Below, piece after piece: positions 46,760 through 54,777 of a stretch of DNA of 64,000 bases. Location: positions 682,001 to 746,000 of the forward strand of contig NZ_FNBM01000001.1 in assembly GCF_900102335.1 (NCBI RefSeq), read 5' to 3'. Positions within the stretch are counted from its first letter, which is position 1, and the number at the start of each line of letters is the position of its first letter. The notes below the pieces were generated by a model. It was not told the DNA's origin. It saw only the letters and a program-made list of their open reading frames with translations, and searched no databases. The DNA is from Phytopseudomonas seleniipraecipitans (GTDB lineage: Bacteria > Pseudomonadota > Gammaproteobacteria > Pseudomonadales > Pseudomonadaceae). Position numbers and translations under genes: made by a program.

Positions 46760-48262
46760 ATGCGCGTGCTGATCTGTAGTGACGAAGCAGACCTCTTGCT
46801 GCCGTTGCTTGCCTCATTGGATTTGACCATCGATCTGTGTGACAGCGGCGCCATGCCGGGTGCGCTGACACCTGAAGTGGGCGCCGCATTGATCGCCGAA
46901 GAGGCATGGGCCAGGCTGGGTGAGCAGCTGCGCGCTGAGTTGCAGCAGGCAGCGATTCCACTGATCGTGCTCGGGGCCGCGACACAGGCGCAATCTTGCG
47001 CGACGTTCAGTACCCCCGGCGTCATCGTGCTGGAACGGCCATTCACCTCTCGATCGCTGTGCAGCTGCCTGACGGCATCGATCAAGCGTCCGACAGATGC
47101 TCTGGGAGACGGCGATATCGACCTGGCGTTGCTGCAGAGTCGCAAGATGACGGCTATCGCGTCGCTGACCGGCGGCATTGCCCATGACTTCAACAACATG
47201 CTTACAGGCGTCATCGGCGCGCTCGATATCATGAAGCGTCGTGTCGCCAAGGGTCAGTTGGACGGCATCGAACGCTTCATCAAGGCCGCCAGCGTTTCTG
47301 CGGATCGAGCCAGTGCGCTGACTCAGCGGCTGTTGACCTTTTCTCACCGACAGCCGATGGATGCCAGGCCTGTCGAGGTCGATCCGCTGCTCGCCTCGCT
47401 CGAGCTTCTGATCCGCCGCACGGTGAGTGAAGGCATCGCATTGCGCAGTGACTATCAGCATGGCAATGCGAGGGTCGTGGTGGACACCCGGCAATTGGAA
47501 AGTGCCATCCTGAACCTCGCCATCAATGCGCGCGATGCGATGCCCGATGGTGGGCAGATCAGCCTGCAGACGTCGTTGGTCACCTTGGGGCAGAACAGCA
47601 TCACGGCCTTGCCGGCCATGCTGCCGGGCAGATACCTGCTGATGGCTTTTTCCGATACCGGGGTTGGCATGGACAGGGACGCGCTGGAGAAAGCCTTCGA
47701 TCCCTTTTACACCACCAAGTCATTGGGGCAGAGCAGCGGCCTTGGCTTGTCCATGGTGTACGGATTCGCTCGCCAGAGCGGGGGGCAGGTGACCATTCAC
47801 AGTACGCCGGGTACGGGGACAACGGTGCGCCTTTATTTGCCGGTCGATGAGCAGTTTTCGACCGAGCAGCCGCTGACTGACGAGGCACAACCACAGGCCG
47901 TGGCGGCACATCGCGTGTTGCTGGTCGAAGGCGACTCGGCGGTGCGCCTGCTGGTTTCCGAGGTGCTGGCTGCCATGGGCTGCGACGCCGTCAATGCTGC
48001 CGATCCATTAGCTGCTATCGATTTGCTGGCCTCCACCGCGCCGTTCGATCTGCTCATTGCCGATAACGACTTGCCCGGTATGACCGGCGTGCAGCTATTC
48101 GATATCGCTTACCAGCACAGGCCCGACTTGCCGGTACTGCTGATAGCAGGGAAGGGCGACTCGCTGCCCACCATGGCCCACCCACTGAAAACCATTGGCA
48201 AGCCATTTTCCATGCGCGAGCTGAGCGAAAGCCTTGCCGACATGCTGCCCCCGAGAGGCTGA
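46760..48262 (+). CDS. Hybrid sensor histidine kinase/response regulator with degenerate N-terminal receiver
   Basis: 500 residues, soluble. Residues 1-110 resemble a receiver fold (MRVLICSDEADLLLPLLASL, PLIVLGA, VIVLERPFTSRSL) but lack the phospho-acceptor Asp, which is replaced in AALIAEEAW. HisKA follows with His142 in GGIAHDFNNML; the ATPase has NLAINARDAMPDGG, SDTGVGMD and SSGLGLSMVYGFARQSGG. The C-terminal receiver (about 385-495) carries VLLVEGDSAVRLL and LLIADNDLPGMTG. It likely participates in phosphorelay with the upstream CheY-like protein or PAS kinase. Confidence 0.92.
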   Translation: MRVLICSDEADLLLPLLASLDLTIDLCDSGAMPGALTPEVGAALIAEEAWARLGEQLRAELQQAAIPLIVLGAATQAQSCATFSTPGVIVLERPFTSRSLCSCLTASIKRPTDALGDGDIDLALLQSRKMTAIASLTGGIAHDFNNMLTGVIGALDIMKRRVAKGQLDGIERFIKAASVSADRASALTQRLLTFSHRQPMDARPVEVDPLLASLELLIRRTVSEGIALRSDYQHGNARVVVDTRQLESAILNLAINARDAMPDGGQISLQTSLVTLGQNSITALPAMLPGRYLLMAFSDTGVGMDRDALEKAFDPFYTTKSLGQSSGLGLSMVYGFARQSGGQVTIHSTPGTGTTVRLYLPVDEQFSTEQPLTDEAQPQAVAAHRVLLVEGDSAVRLLVSEVLAAMGCDAVNAADPLAAIDLLASTAPFDLLIADNDLPGMTGVQLFDIAYQHRPDLPVLLIAGKGDSLPTMAHPLKTIGKPFSMRELSESLADMLPPRG

Positions 48263-48737
48263 CGGCATCGCCCAGCCAGTTGCCTCGGGGCGCGGATTGA
48301 TCTCGAAGGCGCTACCGATTCCTCTCACCACCCGATCAAGAAGCCCGTTCTAGAAGCTGGCGGGCGGGCGCCGAGAACCTTCCAGCAACTTTTTGACAGG
48401 AATGTACCCCGGCGCGGAATCAAAGCGTTGCTCCGTAGTCCTAAACCGTGACAACGAACAGCGGCCGCCCATAACGCTGCTTCCAGCCTGCGAAGCGCTG
48501 GGTTGGCCATCCCCCTGCCTAAGGCTATCAGTCAGCCGATTTTCCTTACGCTCCAGGCGAAGGGGCGCTGAAGGGGTGCGGTGGACGGCGAGCTGTTTGC
48601 GCTCGTCAGGAAGGGTATTGGCGGCGCACGGGTGCTTGCGGTTCAGCTGGTAACTGCCTGCGCCTATCAATCAATGTCGCCGTACCGCTACGGCGACGGT
48701 GGGGGAGATATTAACCATTGAACGGTAGACACGGCCT
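48263..48737. other. Intergenic region upstream of the polysaccharide locus, with a hairpin
   Basis: 475 bp without a supported gene. A perfect 9-bp stem with loop CCGC lies at 48676-48697 (GTCGCCGTA/TACGGCGAC), 40 bp before the nitroreductase-like gene, in what should be its 5' leader. The promoter of the + polysaccharide block is expected here. I saw no JUMPstart or clear ops element. Confidence 0.5.
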
Positions 48738-49844
48738 ATGAAAATGTTGAAGGAATCCCTCAAGAAGGTATTACCTCGGGACAGCATCGACAGCCTTAAG
48801 GGGTTGCAGAAGAAATTCGCCATAGGTTGGATTCGGGCGCTGTCGCGGTCGGCCACGCTGCGCCGCTTTCACTATTCGTTCTTCTCCTCGGCGTTCGACC
48901 GCGAAGCCTATGCAGTGGTGGTCGGCCACTTGCAGCATGAAGAAAATCTCTCCGGCGCTGAGCCGGTGAACTATTTCCTGCGCCGTGCCGTGCACCGTAT
49001 CGAGAAAGGCCTGATCATGCAGCCTCGGCGCGAGGTATTCGCCCTGGACTACATTGGTGACACGGTCGACAGCTACATCGCCTCGCTCAACGGCAACGTG
49101 GATCGCGACGAGGTCAGCTGGGCGCACGATGTGCTCGCCGAGTATTTTGCGGTGACCAGTGAACACCCGGTAATCAATCGAGCGCGAGAGAAGTTCGCGC
49201 GTATCGAACGACCGGCCGGTTCGCCAAGCAGCCTGCGTACCCCTGGTGCCAACCGCGTGCCGTTTGTCGCGGACGTGAGCACGCCAAGCGTGGATTACAC
49301 CGCCATGCGTCAGCTGTCGATGAAGCGCCGTTCGGTGCGTTGGTACCAGGATCGCCCGGTGCCGCGCGAGGTGATCGACAAGGCCGTGGAAGTCGCCGTG
49401 CAGTCACCGAGTGCTTGTAACCGTCAGCCTTATCGCTTCCTGATTTTCGACGATGCTGTGTCGGTGGCGCAGGCATCACGCCTGCCTATGGGCGTTGCTG
49501 GTTTCGATCACAACTTCCCGGCGATTGTCGCCGTGGTCGGTCGTCTGCGCGCCTATCCACACGTACGTGATCGTCACGTCATTTATATCGACGGCGCGTT
49601 GGCCGCGATGTCGTTCATGTTCGCGCTGGAAGCCCAGGGGGTTTCCTCCTGCTCGATCAACTGGCCGGACATTCCCGAGCGTGAGGAGGCTGCTGCCAAG
49701 CTGCTCAAGCTCGATCCGGACGAGCGCATCGTCATGTTCATCTCGCTTGGCTACGCCGCGGACACCGGTCTGGTGCCCTATTCGCAGAAGCTGTCGCTGG
49801 AAGAGGCCCGTACCTACGGGCAGCTGGAGACGTCCAGTCGATGA
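48738..49844 (+). CDS. Nitroreductase-like flavoprotein of the polysaccharide locus
   Basis: 368 residues. The C-terminal ~190 residues are a nitroreductase fold: SMKRRSVRWYQDRPVPREVIDKAVE (FMN phosphate contacts), QSPSACNRQPYRFLIF, and the late SISLGY-type strand (IVMFISLGYAADTG). The N-terminal ~180 residues are an uncommon extension (VNYFLRRAVHRIEKGLIMQPRR). Such proteins recur in polysaccharide clusters beside pyruvyl transferases and flippases. Role is unknown: perhaps redox modification of a sugar or lipid carrier. Overlaps the flippase gene by 4 bp (ATGA). Confidence 0.85.
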   Translation: MKMLKESLKKVLPRDSIDSLKGLQKKFAIGWIRALSRSATLRRFHYSFFSSAFDREAYAVVVGHLQHEENLSGAEPVNYFLRRAVHRIEKGLIMQPRREVFALDYIGDTVDSYIASLNGNVDRDEVSWAHDVLAEYFAVTSEHPVINRAREKFARIERPAGSPSSLRTPGANRVPFVADVSTPSVDYTAMRQLSMKRRSVRWYQDRPVPREVIDKAVEVAVQSPSACNRQPYRFLIFDDAVSVAQASRLPMGVAGFDHNFPAIVAVVGRLRAYPHVRDRHVIYIDGALAAMSFMFALEAQGVSSCSINWPDIPEREEAAAKLLKLDPDERIVMFISLGYAADTGLVPYSQKLSLEEARTYGQLETSSR

Positions 49845-51157
49845 GCGCTTCGCGTGTCCAGGAGGGCATGAAATACCTCCTCAATTCGGGTTGGATGCTC
49901 GCCGAGAAGTTTCTGATGCTGGCCATCGGGCTGGCGACCACAGTCGTACTGGCCAGATACCTGGGGCCTGAAGACTTTGGTTACCTGAACTACGCGCTGG
50001 CGCTGCTGGGTTTGCTCAGCATCGTCGTGCACCTCGGGCTGACGGGGCTGGTGGTCAAGGAGCTGCGCAGCAACCCGGAAAACGAAGATCAGATCCTGTC
50101 CACGGTGTTCGTGATCAAGGTGAGCTGCTCGGTGGTCGCCTTCGCGATCATGATGGGCACTTACTTCCTCGGTAACGACCGCAACTTTCTGGTGCTGCTG
50201 TTCACCGCGCTGGCGTTGTTCTTCACGCCGTTCGAAATGCTCATCGACTGGTTCCAGGCGCGAGTACAGGCCAAGTATGCGGCGGTGGCAGGTTTCGTCG
50301 GGCAGTTGGGCGGCAACGGTCTGAAGATGATCCTGGCCATCGCCGGTGCGGGCCTGGTGTATATCGCCCTGGCCCACGTCGTGGTGGTGATGGTGACCTC
50401 GGCGATTCTGGTGTGCTACGCGGTGATGCTCAAACGGTCGTTCCGTTTCGACTTCTCCTGGCCGCTGGGCAAGGCACTGCTGAAGAAAAGCGTGCTGATA
50501 TTCCTTGGTTCGCTGTCTGCGGTGATCTACCTCAAGGTCGATCAGATCATGCTGCAGTACATGCTCGGCGACTACGCCGTTGGCGTGTACTCGGCGGCGT
50601 CGCGCTTATCGGAAGCCTGGTACCTGATCCCGACCATTCTGATGGCTTCGGTCTTTCCCAAGATGATCGACCTCAGCAAGACCGATACGGCCGCCTACAA
50701 CCGTTTTATGCAGGTGGCGCTGGACGTGTTGTTCTTCACGGCCTTCGGCTTGGCGGTGGTGGTTTTCCTGTTGTCCGACTGGATCGTGTTGGGCCTGTAC
50801 GGCGAGCAGTACCGCGACGCCGGCGCTGTGCTGGCGGTGCATATCTTCGCGGCGACTTTCGTGTTCATGCGTGCGCTGTTCAGCAAGTGGATCATCATCG
50901 AAGAGGCGTTCATCTTTTCTCTGGTCACCCAGGGGCTCGGGGCCGTGAGCAACATCGTGCTCAACTACTTCCTGATCCGCAGCCACGGTGTTGTCGGCTC
51001 TGCCTGGGCGACGCTGATTTCTTATTCCATCGCCGGTTACGTGAGCCTGCTGCTGTCACGCAGGACACGGCCGCTGTTCATCATGATGACCAAAAGTATT
51101 TGTTTGCACGCCTTCATCAGCGTGCCTCAGTTGATTCGTGAATTCAGGAGAACGTGA
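49841..51157 (+). CDS. Oligosaccharide flippase (Wzx-like), first copy
   Basis: A 438-residue PST/MVF-superfamily membrane protein with about twelve to fourteen helices. N-terminal GWMLAEKFLMLAIGLATTVV and RYLGPEDFGYLNYALALLGLL are typical of polysaccharide flippases; SVLIFLGSLSAVIYLKVDQIMLQYML marks the second half. It moves lipid-linked repeat units across the inner membrane. ATGA overlap with the nitroreductase-like gene and one base between its stop and the next ATG indicate a tight operon. A second flippase lies at the right edge of the window. Confidence 0.92.
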   Translation: MSASRVQEGMKYLLNSGWMLAEKFLMLAIGLATTVVLARYLGPEDFGYLNYALALLGLLSIVVHLGLTGLVVKELRSNPENEDQILSTVFVIKVSCSVVAFAIMMGTYFLGNDRNFLVLLFTALALFFTPFEMLIDWFQARVQAKYAAVAGFVGQLGGNGLKMILAIAGAGLVYIALAHVVVVMVTSAILVCYAVMLKRSFRFDFSWPLGKALLKKSVLIFLGSLSAVIYLKVDQIMLQYMLGDYAVGVYSAASRLSEAWYLIPTILMASVFPKMIDLSKTDTAAYNRFMQVALDVLFFTAFGLAVVVFLLSDWIVLGLYGEQYRDAGAVLAVHIFAATFVFMRALFSKWIIIEEAFIFSLVTQGLGAVSNIVLNYFLIRSHGVVGSAWATLISYSIAGYVSLLLSRRTRPLFIMMTKSICLHAFISVPQLIREFRRT

Positions 51158-51158
51158 T

Positions 51159-52352
51159 ATGTACGTCGAGATTCGCAAAGCCGGTTTCGTCAACAAGGGG
51201 GCTGCATTGATGTTGCACGCGGCCCTGCAACAGGTGCAGCGCAATCTTCCCGCTGCCAAGGTAGTGATGGAACCTGGTCGCGCCAAAAGCCCCTATCCGT
51301 ATGTCAACCGCGCGTCTCTTGGCCTGTATCAGAAAGCCTGGCTGTGGCGCGCCGGCATCCCGTTCGGTGACCTGGCGGCGGTGGTGCCTGCCGGCATTCG
51401 CGAGCAGTACGGCGTGGTGCTGGACAAGGAAGTGGACGTGGTGCTCGACGCTGCTGGCTTCGCCTACAGCGATCAGTGGGGCCCGGATCTGTCCGAGGAG
51501 TTGGCGCGTTCCAGCAAGCGCTGGAAGAAGAACGGCAGCAAGGTGATTCTGTTGCCCCAGGCATTCGGCCCGTTTCGTGACCAGAAGAGCAAGGACGCGG
51601 TTAAGGCCTTCGTCGAAAACTGCGACCTGATCTTCGCCCGTGAGCAGATCTCCTACGATTACCTCACCGAGATCGTCGGCGAGCGTGACAACATCAAGCT
51701 GGCGCCGGATTTCACCAACCTGATCACCGGTACGCTGCCGAGCTATTTTGACCCTGAGATTCATCAGGTCTGCGTGGTGCCCAACTGTCGGATGCTCGAC
51801 AAGACTGGCGACAGCGTTGCCCAGGGTTACGTGCCATTTCTGCAGCGCGCGACCAAGATGCTGGTGGAACGAGGCGCCAAGCCGTTCCTGCTGATACACG
51901 AAGGCGAGGGCGATGCACGCGTGGCCGAACAGGTGTCGCAAGCGGTCGGTGGCCTGCCGATCCTGCGTGAAACCGACCCGCTGGCCATCAAGGGTATTCT
52001 TGGCGCCTGTCGTGGCACCTTGGGCAGCCGTTTTCACGGTCTGGTCAGTGCGCTGTCGCAAGGCGTGCCATCACTAGCCACTGGCTGGAGCCACAAATAC
52101 CAGATGCTGTTCGCCGATTACGGATTCGCCGAAGGCGTGCTGAACATCAACCTCAGTGACGAAGAGCTGTCCAGTGCCCTCGACTATCTGACGGATCCTG
52201 CACAGATGCAGGCGCTATCGACGCGCCTGAATGCTCACTCGGGCGAGCTGAAAACACGTACTCAGGCGATGTGGAACGAGGTGTTCGAGCTGATCGGGCA
52301 GCATGGCAGTACGCAGCTAGCCAAGGGCGTCGCGCTGGGCGCCGGCCGCTGA
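51159..52352 (+). CDS. Polysaccharide pyruvyl transferase family protein
   Basis: 397 residues with the family's features: an N-terminal NKGAALMLHAALQQV motif, DVVLDAAGFAYSDQWG, ILLPQAFGPFRDQKS, FAREQISYDYL, and the C-terminal SRFHGLVSALSQGVPSLATGWSHKY, where Arg-His are thought to bind phosphoenolpyruvate. It would add ketal-linked pyruvate to a sugar residue. AGGAG precedes the ATG at 51159. Last gene of the + block; a bidirectional terminator follows. Confidence 0.9.
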   Translation: MYVEIRKAGFVNKGAALMLHAALQQVQRNLPAAKVVMEPGRAKSPYPYVNRASLGLYQKAWLWRAGIPFGDLAAVVPAGIREQYGVVLDKEVDVVLDAAGFAYSDQWGPDLSEELARSSKRWKKNGSKVILLPQAFGPFRDQKSKDAVKAFVENCDLIFAREQISYDYLTEIVGERDNIKLAPDFTNLITGTLPSYFDPEIHQVCVVPNCRMLDKTGDSVAQGYVPFLQRATKMLVERGAKPFLLIHEGEGDARVAEQVSQAVGGLPILRETDPLAIKGILGACRGTLGSRFHGLVSALSQGVPSLATGWSHKYQMLFADYGFAEGVLNINLSDEELSSALDYLTDPAQMQALSTRLNAHSGELKTRTQAMWNEVFELIGQHGSTQLAKGVALGAGR

Positions 52353-52401
52353 GCATAAAGCCGTCTGGTCAACCCAGGCGGCGCATCTCTATAGGCACCA
52401 T

Positions 52402-52438
52402 AAAAATGCCCCGGTTGAGCGATCAGCCGGGGCATTTT
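52402..52438. terminator. Bidirectional terminator between the two polysaccharide blocks
   Basis: 12-bp arms AAAATGCCCCGG/CCGGGGCATTTT with a 13-base loop, A/T-flanked on both sides, between convergent transcription units. Confidence 0.92.
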
Positions 52439-52455
52439 CGTTTCGGGCAGCCTGC

Positions 52456-53265
52456 TCAGGACTTACGGTTGTAAGCACCCTGCTCGCTGACGCGGACTGT
52501 ACTGCCCAGGCCGTTGCGTACCACGTAGTAAAAAAACTGCGGAATCCCGATCACGTAGCGCTTGAACAGGCGACGGGGCTCTTTGACAAGCCGATAGGCC
52601 CACTCCATGCCAATCTTGCGAACCGGCAGCGGGGCGCGGCTGAAACGCTCTGCGGAGAAGTCGAGGATCGCACCACCGCAGATCATCAACGCCGGACCTT
52701 TCAGCGCACGCTGCAGCTTGATGGCGACTTCTTCCTGCTTGGGCATGCCCATGGCGAGAACGATGATTGGCGTCTTGCCTGGCTGGAGGTGCTCGGCGAC
52801 GAATTCAGGGTAGCTGTCTGCATCGCGAAAACCATCCGCGGCGGTGAAGGGCCGCCCCTTGAACAGGCGGGCAGCGCCCTCGCTGAGCCAAGGCTCTTGA
52901 GTGCCAAGGGCGAAGAACTGAAACCGCCCGGTATCACCGTCCAGGTGCTCGATGAGATCGGGAATGAAATCCGTACCGTTGAGGTTCGCGCGCGGTTCCC
53001 TGCCGTTCAGCTGGCACGCGACCTTCACGCCGATGCCATCGCGCAGCAGATAGTTCAGGCGCAGGAAGTTGCGTCGTACATCCTTGTCGGCATGAGCGAT
53101 GTTATAGCCATGTTGATTGAGGAACCCTAGAGTCGTGGGCGTCTTGACCTCACGCAGCTCGGTCAGCAGGAGCTCCTGCTTTCCTTCATCAACCAGCTTC
53201 AATTTCGTTATCAGCGGGTCGTAGAGCTTGGGGAACGTAAATTTCACAGCAAGAACCTCGGTCAT
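52456..53265 (-). CDS. WecB/TagA/CpsF family glycosyltransferase, first copy
   Basis: A 269-residue GT26-family enzyme. GTDFIPDLIEHL, FFALGTQEPWL, IIVLAMGMPKQEEVAIKLQ and GGAILDFSAERFSRAPLPVR followed by GMEWAYRLVKEPRRLFKRY are all family-conserved. It transfers a sugar such as ManNAc or GlcNAcA from UDP to a lipid-linked acceptor at the inner membrane. Separated from the PRTase-HAD gene by 271 bp and possibly its own transcript. Two such enzymes are in this locus. Confidence 0.92.
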   Translation of the reverse strand: MTEVLAVKFTFPKLYDPLITKLKLVDEGKQELLLTELREVKTPTTLGFLNQHGYNIAHADKDVRRNFLRLNYLLRDGIGVKVACQLNGREPRANLNGTDFIPDLIEHLDGDTGRFQFFALGTQEPWLSEGAARLFKGRPFTAADGFRDADSYPEFVAEHLQPGKTPIIVLAMGMPKQEEVAIKLQRALKGPALMICGGAILDFSAERFSRAPLPVRKIGMEWAYRLVKEPRRLFKRYVIGIPQFFYYVVRNGLGSTVRVSEQGAYNRKS

Positions 53266-53478
53266 AACGTTGCGATCAAGTTATTGGTACATCGTCACGA
53301 GGGTAAGTTCACCACCCCCCGATGAAGTTTTAAATAACCTCATTGGCCATTTAGATGACTTCAAGCGGATAACGCTGCATGCGCCCGGTATCGCGGGCTC
53401 AGGCGGAGGGAATCGAAACTGATGGCCAATTGCAATTTATGCGTGTCCGACAGGCGGATGCTGGCACGCGGTCAGCAT

Positions 53479-53510
53479 CGCTAAATCGGTGCGTAAGCAC
53501 CGATTTAGCG
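53479..53510 (-). terminator. Long hairpin downstream of the PRTase-HAD gene
   Basis: Perfect 14-bp stem CGCTAAATCGGTGC/GCACCGATTTAGCG with a four-base loop, 26 bp after the stop codon. No T tract follows on the - strand, so it may be a weak terminator or an mRNA-stabilising structure. Confidence 0.5.
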
Positions 53511-53536
53511 CGCTCGAGCGGGGACTGAAGTTTTTA

Positions 53537-54520
53537 CTAAGCGCTGTTGGTATCAACCGGGCGAGTGAACCGGGTCAGTAACCGGCGTACTTTATTCGCT
53601 AAACGCTGTTTGAAATTACGCGCTTTTCGTACGGCTTTTATTTGTAAGGTTGCGAAACTTCGGCCTGGTACATACATGCGATTGTTTTCAATGCAGTAAA
53701 CAGGTTTATTGGATTGCACCATGATTTCCACAGCCTGGTGTTGTTCGCTTTCAACGAAGAGCATGGAGGCGTGCATACGTTTATATACACCTGCCTTGAA
53801 GGCATGGTGAATATTCAAGCGTCGACGTTCTTCCGCGGTGGGCAAATCAAGCATGTGCAATTGCCCATACTGAACGTTATTGGCGCTGAGCCAGGCTTCG
53901 GTCTGGGGCCGATATTTTTCGAGGCGACTGGTGACTAGGTTGGCCACCTTGACCGATGGAATGAACAGCGGTTTGGCGGTGTTGAGGAAGTTGACGTACA
54001 GCGGGCCGTCGTCGTTCTGCTCGGGTGTGGGATCTTCACAGAGGACACCGTCGATATCCAGGCAGGCGTTCTCGATGAAGTGGTGATGCATGATGTTCCA
54101 CTCGAATACTCGGGGTTGTTCGAGTTCTTCGAGGTGCACGTCTACCCGATGGCTGTTACCTGGCGTGGCGAATGCCGCGAAGGTCAGCACGGCACCCTGA
54201 TACACATCGACCACTTTGCTTACCGCCTCCTGCATGGCTGCGCCCGTGGCAATGCTGTCGTCGACCAGAAGAATTCTGGTTGCGTCCCATGCCTGCTGCA
54301 GATGGCCGAACTTGTAGGTGCGCGTGGAGCCGCGTTTGAGCGCTTCATTGCGCAGAAATGACTGCAGATCAATTAGCGGCAGGTTCAGCTTCAACGCAAT
54401 GATGCTGGCGACGAGCATGCCGCTGCGCGGTATACCGACAATCAGTTCAACATCCGGGGGTATCTTGCCGGCCTGCTTGTTCACCAGATCAGATAGGTCG
54501 CTAATACTTCTGTAGTTCAT
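53537..54520 (-). CDS. Phosphoribosyltransferase-HAD fusion protein
   Basis: 327 residues in two domains. Residues 1-140 are a type I phosphoribosyltransferase: VELIVGIPRSGMLVASIIA and the PRPP loop RILLVDDSIATGAAM. Residues 150-285 resemble a HAD phosphatase: ACLDIDGVLCEDPT (DxDG motif I), NLVTSRLEKYRPQTEAWL (motif II and the following helix), and FKAGVYKRMHASMLFVESEQH (Lys and acidic motif). A basic C-terminal tail (RNFKQRLANKVRRLLTRFTR) could contact membrane or nucleic acid. Its place in a polysaccharide cluster suggests activation or salvage of a ribose phosphate-derived precursor, but this is a guess. Confidence 0.85.
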   Translation of the reverse strand: MNYRSISDLSDLVNKQAGKIPPDVELIVGIPRSGMLVASIIALKLNLPLIDLQSFLRNEALKRGSTRTYKFGHLQQAWDATRILLVDDSIATGAAMQEAVSKVVDVYQGAVLTFAAFATPGNSHRVDVHLEELEQPRVFEWNIMHHHFIENACLDIDGVLCEDPTPEQNDDGPLYVNFLNTAKPLFIPSVKVANLVTSRLEKYRPQTEAWLSANNVQYGQLHMLDLPTAEERRRLNIHHAFKAGVYKRMHASMLFVESEQHQAVEIMVQSNKPVYCIENNRMYVPGRSFATLQIKAVRKARNFKQRLANKVRRLLTRFTRPVDTNSA

Positions 54521-54740
54521 GGAAGCTCTCCTTTATGGCTTCGAAATCAGCTTTGGTAATCCGATGTTTTATCGAGTCGCATGGGTACGCGTCAGCGCGG
54601 AAAGCGCCGATGGGCAGGTGCAGCAATAAAAAGGTGCAAGTGTCCGGGGAGGACATCTTCGATAACCGGAACAGTGCAGAGAGGGCTGCGGGGGGCGTCC
54701 GGCGGTTAAGCGGTTAAGCGGTTGAGGGTTGATGGGAAAA

Positions 54741-54770
54741 CGGTAGCGTCAGGTTGCCCTGACGCTACCG
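54741..54770 (-). terminator. Intrinsic terminator of the manC operon
   Basis: On the - strand a perfect 13-bp stem CGGTAGCGTCAGG/CCTGACGCTACCG with loop GCAA, followed by TTTT, 8 bp after the manC stop. The remaining gap to 54520 holds a short tandem CGGTTAAG repeat near 54704-54726 and the PRTase-HAD promoter region. Confidence 0.92.
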
Positions 54771-54777
54771 CGGATGA

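Noticed and set aside
46572..46772. 66-codon open frame before the hybrid kinase
   Set aside because: No ribosome-binding site, Cys/Ala-rich low-complexity sequence, and overlap with the kinase start.
43322..48262. Circadian clock operon
   Set aside because: No kaiA or kaiB gene is present in the window; only the ATPase resembles KaiC.
54741..54775. RfaH ops-like element containing CGGTAGCGT
   Set aside because: The match is part of a perfect terminator stem after manC, not in the leader of either polysaccharide block.
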